The notes under the pieces were generated by a model, which was not told the origin of the DNA, did no database searches, and saw nothing but the letters and a program-made list of their open reading frames with translations. Shown here in pieces: positions 8,960 to 17,770 of a stretch of DNA of 64,000 nt (the stretch's first letter is position 1; every line of letters begins with the position of its first letter). This DNA is from Bacteroidota bacterium (GTDB lineage: Bacteria; Bacteroidota; Ignavibacteria; Kryptoniales; JAKASW01), in the NCBI GenBank assembly GCA_021789975.1, contig JAJYIT010000008.1:62001-126000 (forward strand), given 5' to 3'. Both the position numbers and the translations under genes were made by a program.

Positions 8960-10402
8960 TCAGAAAAGCTTTGAGGTCAGAGAGACTATATAGCCCGGCG
9001 TCAGGCCAAGCTCCAGGACAGCAATTGCAGCAATCACCAGAGCCAGACCGCCTGCTCGCGATATGATTACCGGGCTACCAGGTGCCGTCTCATCGGCAAC
9101 AGAGGACTCATCTTTGAAATACATATTCACGACGACATTCACATAGAAATAAACCGACACAACACTCGCTAACACCCCCACGATCGCCAGCCAGGTAAGG
9201 TTTGCGGTTACGGCTGAGGCGAACAGGTAATACTTCCCAAAGAACCCGGCAAAAGGCGGGAGACCGGCAAGCGAAAACATAAACAGAGCCATGAGAGCCG
9301 CAATAAAAGGATGACTCTTCGCAAGGCCTTCATAGTCGGAAACTTTCAAGTATTTCCCGTCCCTTCGCTCAAGCACAGAGACAACTCCGAACGCGCCGAT
9401 CTGCATGAACGTGTACGCTAGCATATAATACAGGACGCCGGTCCTTCCGAGGGAATTGGCAGATGCGATCCCAACCAACGCATACCCCGCGTGGGCGATA
9501 CTCGAGTAGGCAAGCATTCGCTTGATGTTTTGCTGAACGAGTGCAACCAAATTACCCAGCACCATCGTCAGGGCGGCCAGGTAAGCAATCACTTGCTGAA
9601 GCTGCCAGTTCGGATGTACGGAATAGCTGAAGACAAGGACTAGAGCTGAAAAGGCAGCCGCCTTGCTTCCCGTCGACATAAAACCGGACACTGTAGTAGG
9701 TGAACCTTCGTAGACGTCGGGTACCCACATGTGAAACGGGAAGGCGGAAATTTTAAAGCTCAGCCCTATCAGAATTAGAGCTGACCCAATCCACAAAAGC
9801 GGATTTGCACTGATGGAAGAAAACTTATCGAGTATTTCCGCCAGATTGGTCGTACCGCTGGCACCATAAACCAATGAAATCCCATAGAGCAGAAATCCGG
9901 TTGCAAATGCGCCGAGAAGAAAATACTTCAGCGATGCTTCGTTAGACTTAGGATCGCGCCGAACGTAACCGGCGAGCACATAAAGGCTGAGAGACATGAG
10001 CTCCAGTCCCAGGAAGAGGACCATCAAATCCCTCGCACTAGCCATCACCATCATACCGACTGTTGCAAAAACGATGAGCGAATAAAACTCACCATGATCG
10101 AGCCCAGCCCTCTCGAGGTAAGGTCTTGAAAGTAGAATGCTCAAGACAGCGCTTGAGACAAAAACAATTTCGAAAAACCCGGGGAACCTGCCGGTAAACA
10201 CCATTCCGTTGAACGCAATTCCGGATGTGGCGAATGTGTTGATCGTAAGGATACCCGAGACTATAAGTCCCACGATAGTTAGCCAGTAAACGAGATTGAC
10301 TGATTTCTTGAATGCCGCATCTACCACGAGCAGCACCAGTGAAAACACAGTTAAAAACAATATTGGACTGACCGCCAGCAAATCACTATAATTAAATGCC
10401 AT
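8960..10402 (-). CDS. nuoN: NADH-quinone oxidoreductase subunit N
   Basis: Antiporter-like proton-pumping subunit of respiratory complex I in the inner membrane. The protein has about 14 hydrophobic segments and the Proton_antipo_M core with conserved Lys and Glu residues in membrane helices (for example LVLFLGLELMSLSLYVLAGY and SFKISAFPFHMWVPDVYEG). The 480-residue length is typical of NuoN. Last gene of the nuoJ-K-L-M-(hydrolase)-N cluster. The core peripheral-arm genes nuoA-I are not in this window and would have to be elsewhere. Confidence 0.96.
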   Translation of the reverse strand: MAFNYSDLLAVSPILFLTVFSLVLLVVDAAFKKSVNLVYWLTIVGLIVSGILTINTFATSGIAFNGMVFTGRFPGFFEIVFVSSAVLSILLSRPYLERAGLDHGEFYSLIVFATVGMMVMASARDLMVLFLGLELMSLSLYVLAGYVRRDPKSNEASLKYFLLGAFATGFLLYGISLVYGASGTTNLAEILDKFSSISANPLLWIGSALILIGLSFKISAFPFHMWVPDVYEGSPTTVSGFMSTGSKAAAFSALVLVFSYSVHPNWQLQQVIAYLAALTMVLGNLVALVQQNIKRMLAYSSIAHAGYALVGIASANSLGRTGVLYYMLAYTFMQIGAFGVVSVLERRDGKYLKVSDYEGLAKSHPFIAALMALFMFSLAGLPPFAGFFGKYYLFASAVTANLTWLAIVGVLASVVSVYFYVNVVVNMYFKDESSVADETAPGSPVIISRAGGLALVIAAIAVLELGLTPGYIVSLTSKLF

Positions 10403-10426
10403 TACCTCTTCTCTAAAATTTGTGGG

Positions 10427-11257
10427 TCATTTCAAATGTTCCTTTAGCCACATAACTGCAAAACGCTTGACCTCCGGCATCTTGTTGATGAGATCTATCC
10501 CATGGTCAGAGAGGCCATTGAAAATCCTTACTCCCTTCGGTTCTTCCGTATGTTTAGCGGAGAGATCCAGGGCGTCCCTTGCGTGCGTGCCATCGCCTTC
10601 GGCCGCGACGTATAGTACCGAACGCATCACATGGACACCTGGTTTATGCTCCAGGAAATCAAGCGTGCCTCGGAGGGAGGGAGAAACCGCCACCGCAGCC
10701 TTTACTCGGTCGCCGTAGATTGCACTGGCTTCACATGCGATGTGAGCCCCGATGGAGGTGCCAATCACTCCGATGCGATCAGCATTCACATCATTTCTCT
10801 TCTCAAGCCATTCCAACGCACCGTCAAAATCGAACGGCGCTTGTTGAGGATCTGAAAGAAGCGACGTAACATCTCTTACGTTGTCCGATTTACCGTGACC
10901 TCGAATGTCGTACGCGAGGACTTTAAAACCGTCGGCAACCAGATCTTCCGGAAATTGTCCCCACTGTTCCTTGTCCCTGCGAAAGTGATGTACAAGGACC
11001 ACGCACGGCTGAGGGACATTCCGATTCGAATCATCGTAGAAAAAATTTCCCGCTATGCTGAAGTGATCTGGCGTTACAATTCTAACCGCTTCTTTTTTCG
11101 CACTCACATTTCTTGTCCAACCTGCAACTTTATTGGCCCAGGACGGGGTTGCACTCTGCCTAATATGGTGTCGTCCTCGCAGACTGGCAACCGACGAAAT
11201 ATGCGCCCGGATCTTTTCCCTGGTATCAGCAATGCAGAAACCATTGTTCATTGGCAA
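10427..11257 (-). CDS. Alpha/beta hydrolase lodged between nuoM and nuoN
   Basis: Dienelactone-hydrolase/prolyl-oligopeptidase-like alpha/beta hydrolase. Visible features are the oxyanion strand VVLVHHF, the YDIRGHGKS loop, the nucleophile elbow GTSIGAH (Ser) and a late His in GLSDHGIDL; an acidic partner is probably in the AAEGDGTH stretch. The track start is a TTG with no ribosome site, and the first 50 residues look unlike the family; homology begins near a GTG at 11107, giving 226 residues, which may be the true start. No signal peptide if that start is right. It is not a complex I subunit, so its place in the operon is unexplained. Substrate unknown. Confidence 0.78.
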   Translation of the reverse strand: MPMNNGFCIADTREKIRAHISSVASLRGRHHIRQSATPSWANKVAGWTRNVSAKKEAVRIVTPDHFSIAGNFFYDDSNRNVPQPCVVLVHHFRRDKEQWGQFPEDLVADGFKVLAYDIRGHGKSDNVRDVTSLLSDPQQAPFDFDGALEWLEKRNDVNADRIGVIGTSIGAHIACEASAIYGDRVKAAVAVSPSLRGTLDFLEHKPGVHVMRSVLYVAAEGDGTHARDALDLSAKHTEEPKGVRIFNGLSDHGIDLINKMPEVKRFAVMWLKEHLK

Positions 11258-11287
11258 GGCATCAGGTCCGGTTACTTCTTGCAGCTA

Positions 11288-12817
11288 TCATTTCAGGGCT
11301 GCGAACGATCCGATCTTTGCCTTGGTCAAGGTTTCGACTAAAGACTTGACGGCGGGTTCGCTCTTTGAAAGAAAAGTCATCGGATGAACACCTATCCAGA
11401 CGACGAACAAGACAACTGCCGAGAGCACTGCAATTTCACGTACGTTAAGATCTGTAATATGCTCGTTCTCGGGTTTATCCACCGTCTTAAAAAAGACTCG
11501 CTGGTACATCCAAAGCAGATAGACAGCGGCAAATATAACACCGCTCGTCGCGACAATCGCATAAGCTCCGCTTCCGAGGAATTCGCTTTTGAAAGCCCCG
11601 ACGAGTATCAGGAACTCACCGACAAAACCGTTCAAGCCCGGCAGTCCCACCGATCCGAGCATGGCGATCATAAAGAATGTTGCCAGGATAGGGGCAGGTC
11701 TTGCGAGTCCGCCGAAATCGCTTATCTGGCGTGTGTGCCGCTTGTCGTACAGTATTCCTACGAGAAGGAACAGAGCACCTGTAGTAAGACCATGATTGAC
11801 CATCTGGATGACGGATCCCTGGATGGATTCAACTGTGATCGCAAAAATGCCGAGAACAACAAACCCCAGATGGGCGACCGAAGAGTAAGCCACAAGTTTC
11901 TTAAGGTCTTTCTGAACCATTGAGACGAACGCGCCATAGATTATTCCAACGATCGCCAGGATCGCCATTAGCGGAAGAAACTTGAACGTCGCTTGCGGGA
12001 AAAGCGGCAATGAAAATCTCAATAAACCGTACGTCCCCATCTTCAGCAGTACACCCGCCAAAAGGACGCTTCCTGCCATTGGTGCTTCCGTGTGAGCATC
12101 GGGGAGCCATGTATGAAACGGAAAAATAGGGACCTTTATCGCAAAGCTCAGAGTAAACGCAAGAAACATCCAGGTTTGTATTGGAAGAGGAATATTCGGT
12201 CCAATCTGATACAGCTTGACCAAATTTGTTGTGAAATGACCACCTGGAAGTGTACCGGCATAGTAACCGAGCCAGATGATGGCAACGAGCATTAAGAGGC
12301 TGCCGAACATGGTGTAGATAATGAACTTGACTGCGGCATAAACTCTTCTTTCGTGTCCCCAAATACCGATTATGAAGTACATTGGAATTAGCATCGCTTC
12401 CCAAAAGATGTAGAAAAGGAAGAGATCGAGTGAAGAGAAGACACCCAGCATTCCTACTTCGAGCAACAGGACGAAGAAATTGAACGGCTTGATCTTCTTC
12501 GTAATTGATGACCACGATGCGACAAGCGCAATCAGGGTGAGGAAAGTAGTCAGGACAATCAGCAATAAAGAAATTCCGTCTATACCGAGATGGTACGCCG
12601 CATCCAGACTGTATATCCACGGCACATATTCGATAAACTGGAAACCGGATTTCGATGCGTCGAAACTCAGGTATACGTAAACTGAGAGAGCGAAAGCGAT
12701 GGCCGCAAAAAGAATCGAAACACCTTTAACCACTTTCTCGTTTCTAATAAACAGCAGTACAATCGCACCCACCAGAGGGGTGAAGATCAGATAAGACAAG
12801 ATGTGAGTCTCTAACAT
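11288..12817 (-). CDS. nuoM: NADH-quinone oxidoreductase subunit M
   Basis: Second antiporter-like proton channel of complex I. Family marks include the GIDGISLLLIVLTTFLT segment, FYIFWEAMLIPMYFIIGIWG with its membrane-embedded Glu, FAIKVPIFPFHTWLPDAH with the conserved Lys, and KKLVAYSSVAHLGFVVLG. Length of 509 is standard. It begins 15 bases after nuoL ends, so the two are surely co-transcribed. Confidence 0.97.
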   Translation of the reverse strand: MLETHILSYLIFTPLVGAIVLLFIRNEKVVKGVSILFAAIAFALSVYVYLSFDASKSGFQFIEYVPWIYSLDAAYHLGIDGISLLLIVLTTFLTLIALVASWSSITKKIKPFNFFVLLLEVGMLGVFSSLDLFLFYIFWEAMLIPMYFIIGIWGHERRVYAAVKFIIYTMFGSLLMLVAIIWLGYYAGTLPGGHFTTNLVKLYQIGPNIPLPIQTWMFLAFTLSFAIKVPIFPFHTWLPDAHTEAPMAGSVLLAGVLLKMGTYGLLRFSLPLFPQATFKFLPLMAILAIVGIIYGAFVSMVQKDLKKLVAYSSVAHLGFVVLGIFAITVESIQGSVIQMVNHGLTTGALFLLVGILYDKRHTRQISDFGGLARPAPILATFFMIAMLGSVGLPGLNGFVGEFLILVGAFKSEFLGSGAYAIVATSGVIFAAVYLLWMYQRVFFKTVDKPENEHITDLNVREIAVLSAVVLFVVWIGVHPMTFLSKSEPAVKSLVETLTKAKIGSFAALK

Positions 12818-12832
12818 TCTTACTTTCTCGGT

Positions 12833-14800
12833 TTACTTTACTACTGAACTCATCGACAGGATCAGATACCCTATCATGACAATGATGCCGAAGACAAAAA
12901 CCAGAGCATAGTTCTGAACGACTCCAGTCTGAATTTTCCGCACTAATCTGCCGACGGACCTGATTGTCTTGCCCGCGCCGTTCACCGAACCATCGACCAC
13001 CACTTCATCCATACCCCGCCATAGATATCTGTCGCTGACATACATAAGCGGTTTCACGATCACTGCCTGATAAATTTCGTCTATGTAGTATTTGTTAAGC
13101 ATCACATCGTACAGATCGCCAGCTGCAGATTTGAGTTTCGCAGAGAGCCCCGGCTTTTTCAAATATGCGACGTAGGCGACGTAGATTCCGGCGGCACCCA
13201 GCAACACCGAAATAAACATAAGCAAATACTCTACCCCGGGCTCCTGGAAATAAATCGTTGACATCTTCGCCTGCGCATTCTGGAAGACCGGCTCAAGGAA
13301 GTGGTCGAAACTGTCTCCTCCACCCAGCACCGTGGGGATGCCCACAAGACCTCCGATCACTGCCAATATGCCGAGTACCCACTCAGGGATCAGCATTGTC
13401 TTTGGTGCTTCGTGAACGTGCACGTGATGGACATCGAAGCGAGGCTTACCCTCGAACGCAAGGATAAAAAGTCTGAATATATAGAATGCGGTGAGAAACG
13501 CAGTCACAACTCCGATAAGCCACAGAATAAACGAGCTCTCAAATGCCTTTCCGAGTATTTCATCCTTGCTGAAGAACCCGGAGAACGGCGGGATTCCTGA
13601 GATCGCCAGACATGCAAACAAATAAGTAAGATAGGTTCCCGGCATAAATTTCTTGAGACCGCCCATATTACGAAGATCCTGATTCTCATGTAAGGCGTGA
13701 ATGATCGCGCCCGCGCCGAGAAACAGGAGAGCTTTGAAGAAGGCATGCGTCATAAGGTGGAACACGCCTGCGCCGAAGGCTCCAACTCCCATAGCAAGAA
13801 ACATATAACCCAGCTGGCTGATAGTCGAGTAGGCGAGGACTTTTTTTATATCGTTCTGTACAAGGCCCATCGTTGCAGCATAAAATGCAGTGACCGCACC
13901 GACTATCGCGACTATCACCATTGCAGTTGGCGCCATGGCGTAGAGGATCGAGCTCCGGGCTATCATGTAGACTCCGGCGGTCACCATGGTCGCTGCGTGT
14001 ATAAGTGCAGAAACCGGAGTCGGACCCGCCATAGCGTCGGGAAGCCAGACATAGAGTGGTATCTGGGCGCTCTTGCCTGTTGCTCCGATGAAAAGAAGGA
14101 CGGCGATCCATGTAATGGTCGGGTCACCTGTCGTGAATCCAGATGAGGCGCTCTGGAAAATCGTATCAAAATTAAACGTGCCAAAATTTGAAAAGATCAG
14201 GAATAAACCCGTGAGGAAGGCAAAATCCCCGATCCTGTTTACGATAAATGCTTTCATGCCGGCATCGCCTGTCCACGTTATGCCGGTTCCCTCAAATTTC
14301 CTGTCGTACCAGAAACCGATGAGCAGATAAGAACAAAGGCCCACTCCCTCCCATCCGAGAAACATCAGCAAATAATTGTCCGCAAGAATCAAATTCAGCA
14401 TTGCAAAGACGAAGAGGTTGAGATAAGTGAAGAACCGGAACACGCCTCTATCGCCATGCATGTAGCCTATTGAGTAAACATGGATCAGGAAGCTGACCCC
14501 CGTCACAACAAGGAGCATAACAATGGAAAGGGGGTCGATGAGATATGAGACACTTACGGACAAACCACCTGCCGCTATCCACCTGTAAACATCTACTATG
14601 TGACTCCGCGAATCTGCCGGTTCGCCGAGCATGTTGACGAAAATTATGACCGCAAAAAGGAAAGCCAGGCCGATCGTCGCACTGCCGATTATACCGACAA
14701 TTCTTTCACCAAACTTCTTCTGAATGCGGCTTCCGAATAACCCGTTTATTATAACTCCCAATACGGGGAGAGCAACCACATAGACGATCAGACTCTGCAT
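12833..14800 (-). CDS. nuoL: NADH-quinone oxidoreductase subunit L
   Basis: Distal antiporter-like subunit of complex I, with the long lateral helix that couples quinone chemistry to proton pumping. Conserved stretches include the N-terminal DPLSIVMLLVVTGVSFLIHVYS, LLMFLGWEGVGLCSYLLIGFW, GATGKSAQIPLYVWLPDAMAGPTPVSALIHAATMVTAG-type core, and KKVLAYSTISQLGYMF. The C-terminal extension after about residue 480 is consistent with the lateral helix and final membrane helix. At 655 residues the length is typical. Lies 43 bases after nuoK. Confidence 0.97.
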   Translation of the reverse strand: MQSLIVYVVALPVLGVIINGLFGSRIQKKFGERIVGIIGSATIGLAFLFAVIIFVNMLGEPADSRSHIVDVYRWIAAGGLSVSVSYLIDPLSIVMLLVVTGVSFLIHVYSIGYMHGDRGVFRFFTYLNLFVFAMLNLILADNYLLMFLGWEGVGLCSYLLIGFWYDRKFEGTGITWTGDAGMKAFIVNRIGDFAFLTGLFLIFSNFGTFNFDTIFQSASSGFTTGDPTITWIAVLLFIGATGKSAQIPLYVWLPDAMAGPTPVSALIHAATMVTAGVYMIARSSILYAMAPTAMVIVAIVGAVTAFYAATMGLVQNDIKKVLAYSTISQLGYMFLAMGVGAFGAGVFHLMTHAFFKALLFLGAGAIIHALHENQDLRNMGGLKKFMPGTYLTYLFACLAISGIPPFSGFFSKDEILGKAFESSFILWLIGVVTAFLTAFYIFRLFILAFEGKPRFDVHHVHVHEAPKTMLIPEWVLGILAVIGGLVGIPTVLGGGDSFDHFLEPVFQNAQAKMSTIYFQEPGVEYLLMFISVLLGAAGIYVAYVAYLKKPGLSAKLKSAAGDLYDVMLNKYYIDEIYQAVIVKPLMYVSDRYLWRGMDEVVVDGSVNGAGKTIRSVGRLVRKIQTGVVQNYALVFVFGIIVMIGYLILSMSSVVK

Positions 14801-14843
14801 GTCTTATCCTTTGAGAGATACACTTGCGTCCTGCTGGTAGAGG

Positions 14844-15146
14844 TTACCATTTCAGGACGTTGACTTCATCTATATTTACAGTGAGCTTGTTTCTGAATAT
14901 TGCAATTATGATGGCCAGCCCCACCGCGGACTCAGCCGCCGCGACGGCAATAACGAAAAAGACCAATACCTGCCCTGCTGGATTCCCCGAATACGCTGAG
15001 AATGCCACAAGCGAAAGGTTTACCGAGTTGAGCATCAATTCAACTGACATGAAGATAACTATGGCATTCCTCAGCGTGAGAACCCCCACTACCCCGACAG
15101 TGAAAAGCACAGCGCTCAGCCCTATGTAGTAACTCAGTGGAATCAT
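14844..15146 (-). CDS. nuoK: NADH-quinone oxidoreductase subunit K
   Basis: Small three-helix membrane subunit of complex I (MrpC-like). The 100-residue protein carries the family segment [23 protein letters not shown] with the conserved membrane Glu, and a second Glu in [18 protein letters not shown]. It follows nuoJ by 8 bases. Confidence 0.97.
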   Translation of the reverse strand: MIPLSYYIGLSAVLFTVGVVGVLTLRNAIVIFMSVELMLNSVNLSLVAFSAYSGNPAGQVLVFFVIAVAAAESAVGLAIIIAIFRNKLTVNIDEVNVLKW

Positions 15147-15154
15147 CCTACGAC

Positions 15155-15679
15155 CTATTCTCCTGCCGATTCTTCAGTTATTTTCTTTTTCGCAAGGAAG
15201 ACGGCACCCACAATCGCGGTGAGCAACAAGAGTGAGGTAATCTCGAAGGGAAACAGATACCCCGTGTACAGGGTCTTCCCTATCGCTTCCACCGTCCCGA
15301 TCGACTCCGAGCTCGGTGACATGCCAACATTCGTTGTGAAGTTCATTACAGTGTAGAGCACTTCAACCAGGAAAGCGATCCCCACGAGAAGCGCAATTGT
15401 CCTGCCGGAGTTAAGCTTCCATGTCTGAAGTTTGTCCTCACCCAAGTTGAGAAGCATTATCACAAACAGGAACAGTACCATGATAGCCCCGGCATAGACG
15501 GTAATCTGGATGATCGCTATGAACTGTGCCCGAAGGAAGAGATAGAGCACCGCTATGATGAAAAAGTTGAGAACCAGATAGAGAGCACTAGTAACTGGGT
15601 TCCGGCGAGTGATCATTAGGATTGCGGCAGCAATGGAGGCCGCTGCAAGTACCAGGAAAGCAATTAGTTCAAGATTCAA
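15155..15679 (-). CDS. nuoJ: NADH-quinone oxidoreductase subunit J
   Basis: Membrane subunit of complex I with five hydrophobic helices; family marks are [37 protein letters not shown] and [20 protein letters not shown]. The ORF track begins at 15868, but the first 63 codons are not NuoJ-like and the probable promoter lies inside them. I place the start at TTG 15679, preceded by GAAGG, giving 174 residues, the normal NuoJ size. It is the first gene of the nuoJKLMN operon. NuoA through NuoI are not upstream; the neighbour on that side is a divergent gene. Confidence 0.93.
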   Translation of the reverse strand: MNLELIAFLVLAAASIAAAILMITRRNPVTSALYLVLNFFIIAVLYLFLRAQFIAIIQITVYAGAIMVLFLFVIMLLNLGEDKLQTWKLNSGRTIALLVGIAFLVEVLYTVMNFTTNVGMSPSSESIGTVEAIGKTLYTGYLFPFEITSLLLLTAIVGAVFLAKKKITEESAGE

Positions 15680-15713
15680 CCGTATACCTTCAATGTATTC
15701 TAAGATCGAAAAA

Positions 15714-15742
15714 AATATATAACGCAGGGGGAAAACAATCAA
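15714..15742 (-). promoter_or_regulatory. Sigma-70-type promoter for nuoJKLMN
   Basis: On the - strand there is TTGATT, a 17-base spacer and TATATT, giving a predicted start of transcription near 15707 and a leader of about 28 bases before the TTG start of nuoJ. Spacing is ideal and both boxes are close to consensus. This also argues against the longer ORF-track start of nuoJ. Confidence 0.65.
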
Positions 15743-16142
15743 CGTTAGGCTGTGTCTCAGTTTGAATTGCGTTTCGATACAAATACCAAACGCAAGGTTT
15801 GCCAACTGCGCAAGGACATTATTTCGCAAAATTGAGATTCCCCGGCGGTCCTTCGGAACTTCAAGCAATCAAGAAGATCGCGCGCGTTTCAAGCCAGGAC
15901 ACTACCGAACGTTCGAACAGAATCAGATAGTCTCCATCTTGTCGAAATCCGTTATTCCGTCCAGGTCCCTGCTTTCGCTAAGGTGCTTGCCTGTCGGTAT
16001 GCGGGCTGCATGCTTCCTTTTGTATTTCATACCACGGCGCGCTAAATTTTGCTCGAACAATACCTTGCATTCATGATTCACGAGAATTTGCAACATCCAA
16101 AAGATTGCAAGACTCGTTTTCCAATTAATGAAGGAGCACATC
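15743..16142. other. 400-bp divergent intergenic region between nuoJ and the phosphoglycerate dehydrogenase gene
   Basis: No supported gene. A 52-codon - strand frame (about 15923-16081) reads plausibly basic in composition but has no ribosome site and is only the tail of an antisense frame over the next gene. The region should hold the + strand promoter for the dehydrogenase gene, though I could not assign its boxes. Confidence 0.4.
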
Positions 16143-17339
16143 ATGAAAGTCCTCATTGCAGATAAGCTCTCAGAGACTACCGTCTCAGCACTCAAAGCTC
16201 TAGGGGGGGAGGTGGCAGTCAACCCGGACCTAAATGCCGATGATTTACCCGCGGCGATAGGTGACTCCGATATCCTTGTCGTCCGATCCACCAAAGTTTC
16301 GTCAAAGACAATAGAAGCCGCAAAAAACCTCTCATTGATTATTAGAGCAGGCGCGGGCGTGAATACGATCGACATATCTTCGGCCAACACACGAGGAATA
16401 TATGTTTCAAACTGCCCCGGTAAAAACACAGACGCCGTCGCCGAACTTGCAATCGGCCTCATGATTGCGGCAGACCGCAGGATAGCAAATGCTACAGCCG
16501 ACCTGCGGGAATCAAGATGGAAGAAAAAGGAATACGGCAAGGCACGCGGGCTCAAAGGTCGCACCTTGGGGATAATCGGATTCGGAGCGATCGGCAAGTC
16601 TGTTGCGAAGCACGCTCAAAGCCTCGACATGAACGTCGCGGTCTGGTCCAGGAGCCTTACTTCCGCCACGGCGGAAGAGTATGGAGTCGCTCACATCCCC
16701 AACCTTGCGATCCTCGCGGGCCAATCGGACGTTGTCAGCATACATTTGGCTTACAACAAGGAAACCCACCACCTGATAAACAAATCGTTCCTTGAAGCGA
16801 TGAAGGATGGGGCCATTTTTGTAAATACTTCCAGGGGTGAGGTTGTCGATACAGCCGCACTGAAGGAAGCAATACGAACAAAGCAGCTGAGGGTTGGCAC
16901 GGACGTATTCGAAAACGAGCCTGCAGGCGGAGAAGATACCTTTGCCGATACGGAGCTGGCAGGTATGATCACCGCCACGCCTCACATCGGGGCTTCGACA
17001 GACCAGGCATCCGAAGCCATTGCAGATGAAGTCGTGAGGATAGTGCGCTCCTTCGCCGAAACCGGTGTTCCTCTCCACACGGTAAACATAAGGGCACGCT
17101 CGTCTGCCACTCAGTCGCTTGTTGTCCGGCACTACAACCGGGTCGGTGTCCTCGCCGGAGTCCTGGATAAACTTCGGAACAGCGGCATAAACGTGGAGGA
17201 GATGACAAACATCATCTTCGAAACGTCAAAAGCGGCGTGCTGCACTCTCCTGCTCGACGCCGCACCGTCGAAACAAATACTTGATCAGATGTCTCATGAC
17301 GGCAATATCATCGAGGTAGCCCTGAAGCCGCTGGCATAG
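16143..17339 (+). CDS. serA: D-3-phosphoglycerate dehydrogenase-like D-2-hydroxyacid dehydrogenase
   Basis: NAD-dependent D-isomer 2-hydroxyacid dehydrogenase, most likely phosphoglycerate dehydrogenase opening the serine pathway. Shows the Rossmann motif LGIIGFGAIGKSVAKHA near residues 140-155, RAGAGVNTID, NTSRGEVVDTAAL and the catalytic His region TPHIGAST. After the catalytic core a C-terminal domain of about 80 residues (from KLRNSGINVEEMTN) looks ACT-like. The start at 16143 is chosen because AAGGAG lies six bases before it; the track's ATG at 16128 lies ahead of that site. 398 residues. It stands alone between divergent or opposing genes. A hydroxypyruvate or glyoxylate reductase role is the main alternative. 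Confidence 0.88.
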   Translation: MKVLIADKLSETTVSALKALGGEVAVNPDLNADDLPAAIGDSDILVVRSTKVSSKTIEAAKNLSLIIRAGAGVNTIDISSANTRGIYVSNCPGKNTDAVAELAIGLMIAADRRIANATADLRESRWKKKEYGKARGLKGRTLGIIGFGAIGKSVAKHAQSLDMNVAVWSRSLTSATAEEYGVAHIPNLAILAGQSDVVSIHLAYNKETHHLINKSFLEAMKDGAIFVNTSRGEVVDTAALKEAIRTKQLRVGTDVFENEPAGGEDTFADTELAGMITATPHIGASTDQASEAIADEVVRIVRSFAETGVPLHTVNIRARSSATQSLVVRHYNRVGVLAGVLDKLRNSGINVEEMTNIIFETSKAACCTLLLDAAPSKQILDQMSHDGNIIEVALKPLA

Positions 17340-17770
17340 AAACACTCCGAGGATCGCGTTGAAGAAGGAGATCTTCAAGTTGAACTTTCGCAAGTTGACC
17401 ACCTCATTTGATCATCATCCGCCAATTAGATGGAGCCACTTCCATTGGAATGACAGAGTCATCATCTCCATCATCTTATTAATCTGACTGAGTCCGTATT
17501 TCGTCGGAACCGGTTCTGGATCTGCCGCCGGGACACTCCCGTGCACGCTGTCCGTGCCGTGTTTGGGACAAATGTCGACCGATATGCTGTGGGCTGTTGT
17601 GCGAGGTTTTCCATTGAGCAGCAAGGCAAGTCTCGTGTCACTTCCCGACATGGTGGATCGGATACCCAACGAATAAGCGAGATCGATTAAAGATGTGTCA
17701 AATCATGAAACAGGCGTGACGCAGTACATACAACACATCCCAACATCCTGAACCAGGATAGGATATGGTT
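17340..17770. other. 431-bp convergent intergenic region
   Basis: Lies between the 3' ends of the dehydrogenase gene and the RlmD gene. It holds one doubtful small - strand ORF (listed separately) and a small inverted repeat, ATCCTG/CAGGAT with a 3-base loop at 17745-17759, just past the RlmD stop. That hairpin lacks a T-run and is not a clear terminator. Confidence 0.4.
17415..17651 (-). CDS. Doubtful small hypothetical protein
   Basis: A 78-codon frame from ATG 17651 that matches no family I recognise. It contains a Pro-rich middle and a hydrophobic, Trp-containing tail. A perfect TTGACA occurs about 45 bases upstream on the same strand (17697-17702), but the matching -10 (GCTTAT after 17 bases) is poor and there is no obvious ribosome site. 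It could simply be chance open frame in a convergent gap. Confidence 0.22.
   Translation of the reverse strand: MSGSDTRLALLLNGKPRTTAHSISVDICPKHGTDSVHGSVPAADPEPVPTKYGLSQINKMMEMMTLSFQWKWLHLIGG

Noticed and set aside
11108-11257. N-terminal 50 codons of the hydrolase ORF as a separate small gene
   Set aside because: No stop separates them from the hydrolase frame and there is no independent start signal; treated as an uncertain extension.
15923-16082. Small basic - strand frame between nuoJ and serA
   Set aside because: Tail of a long antisense frame over serA, no start with a ribosome site; composition alone is not enough.
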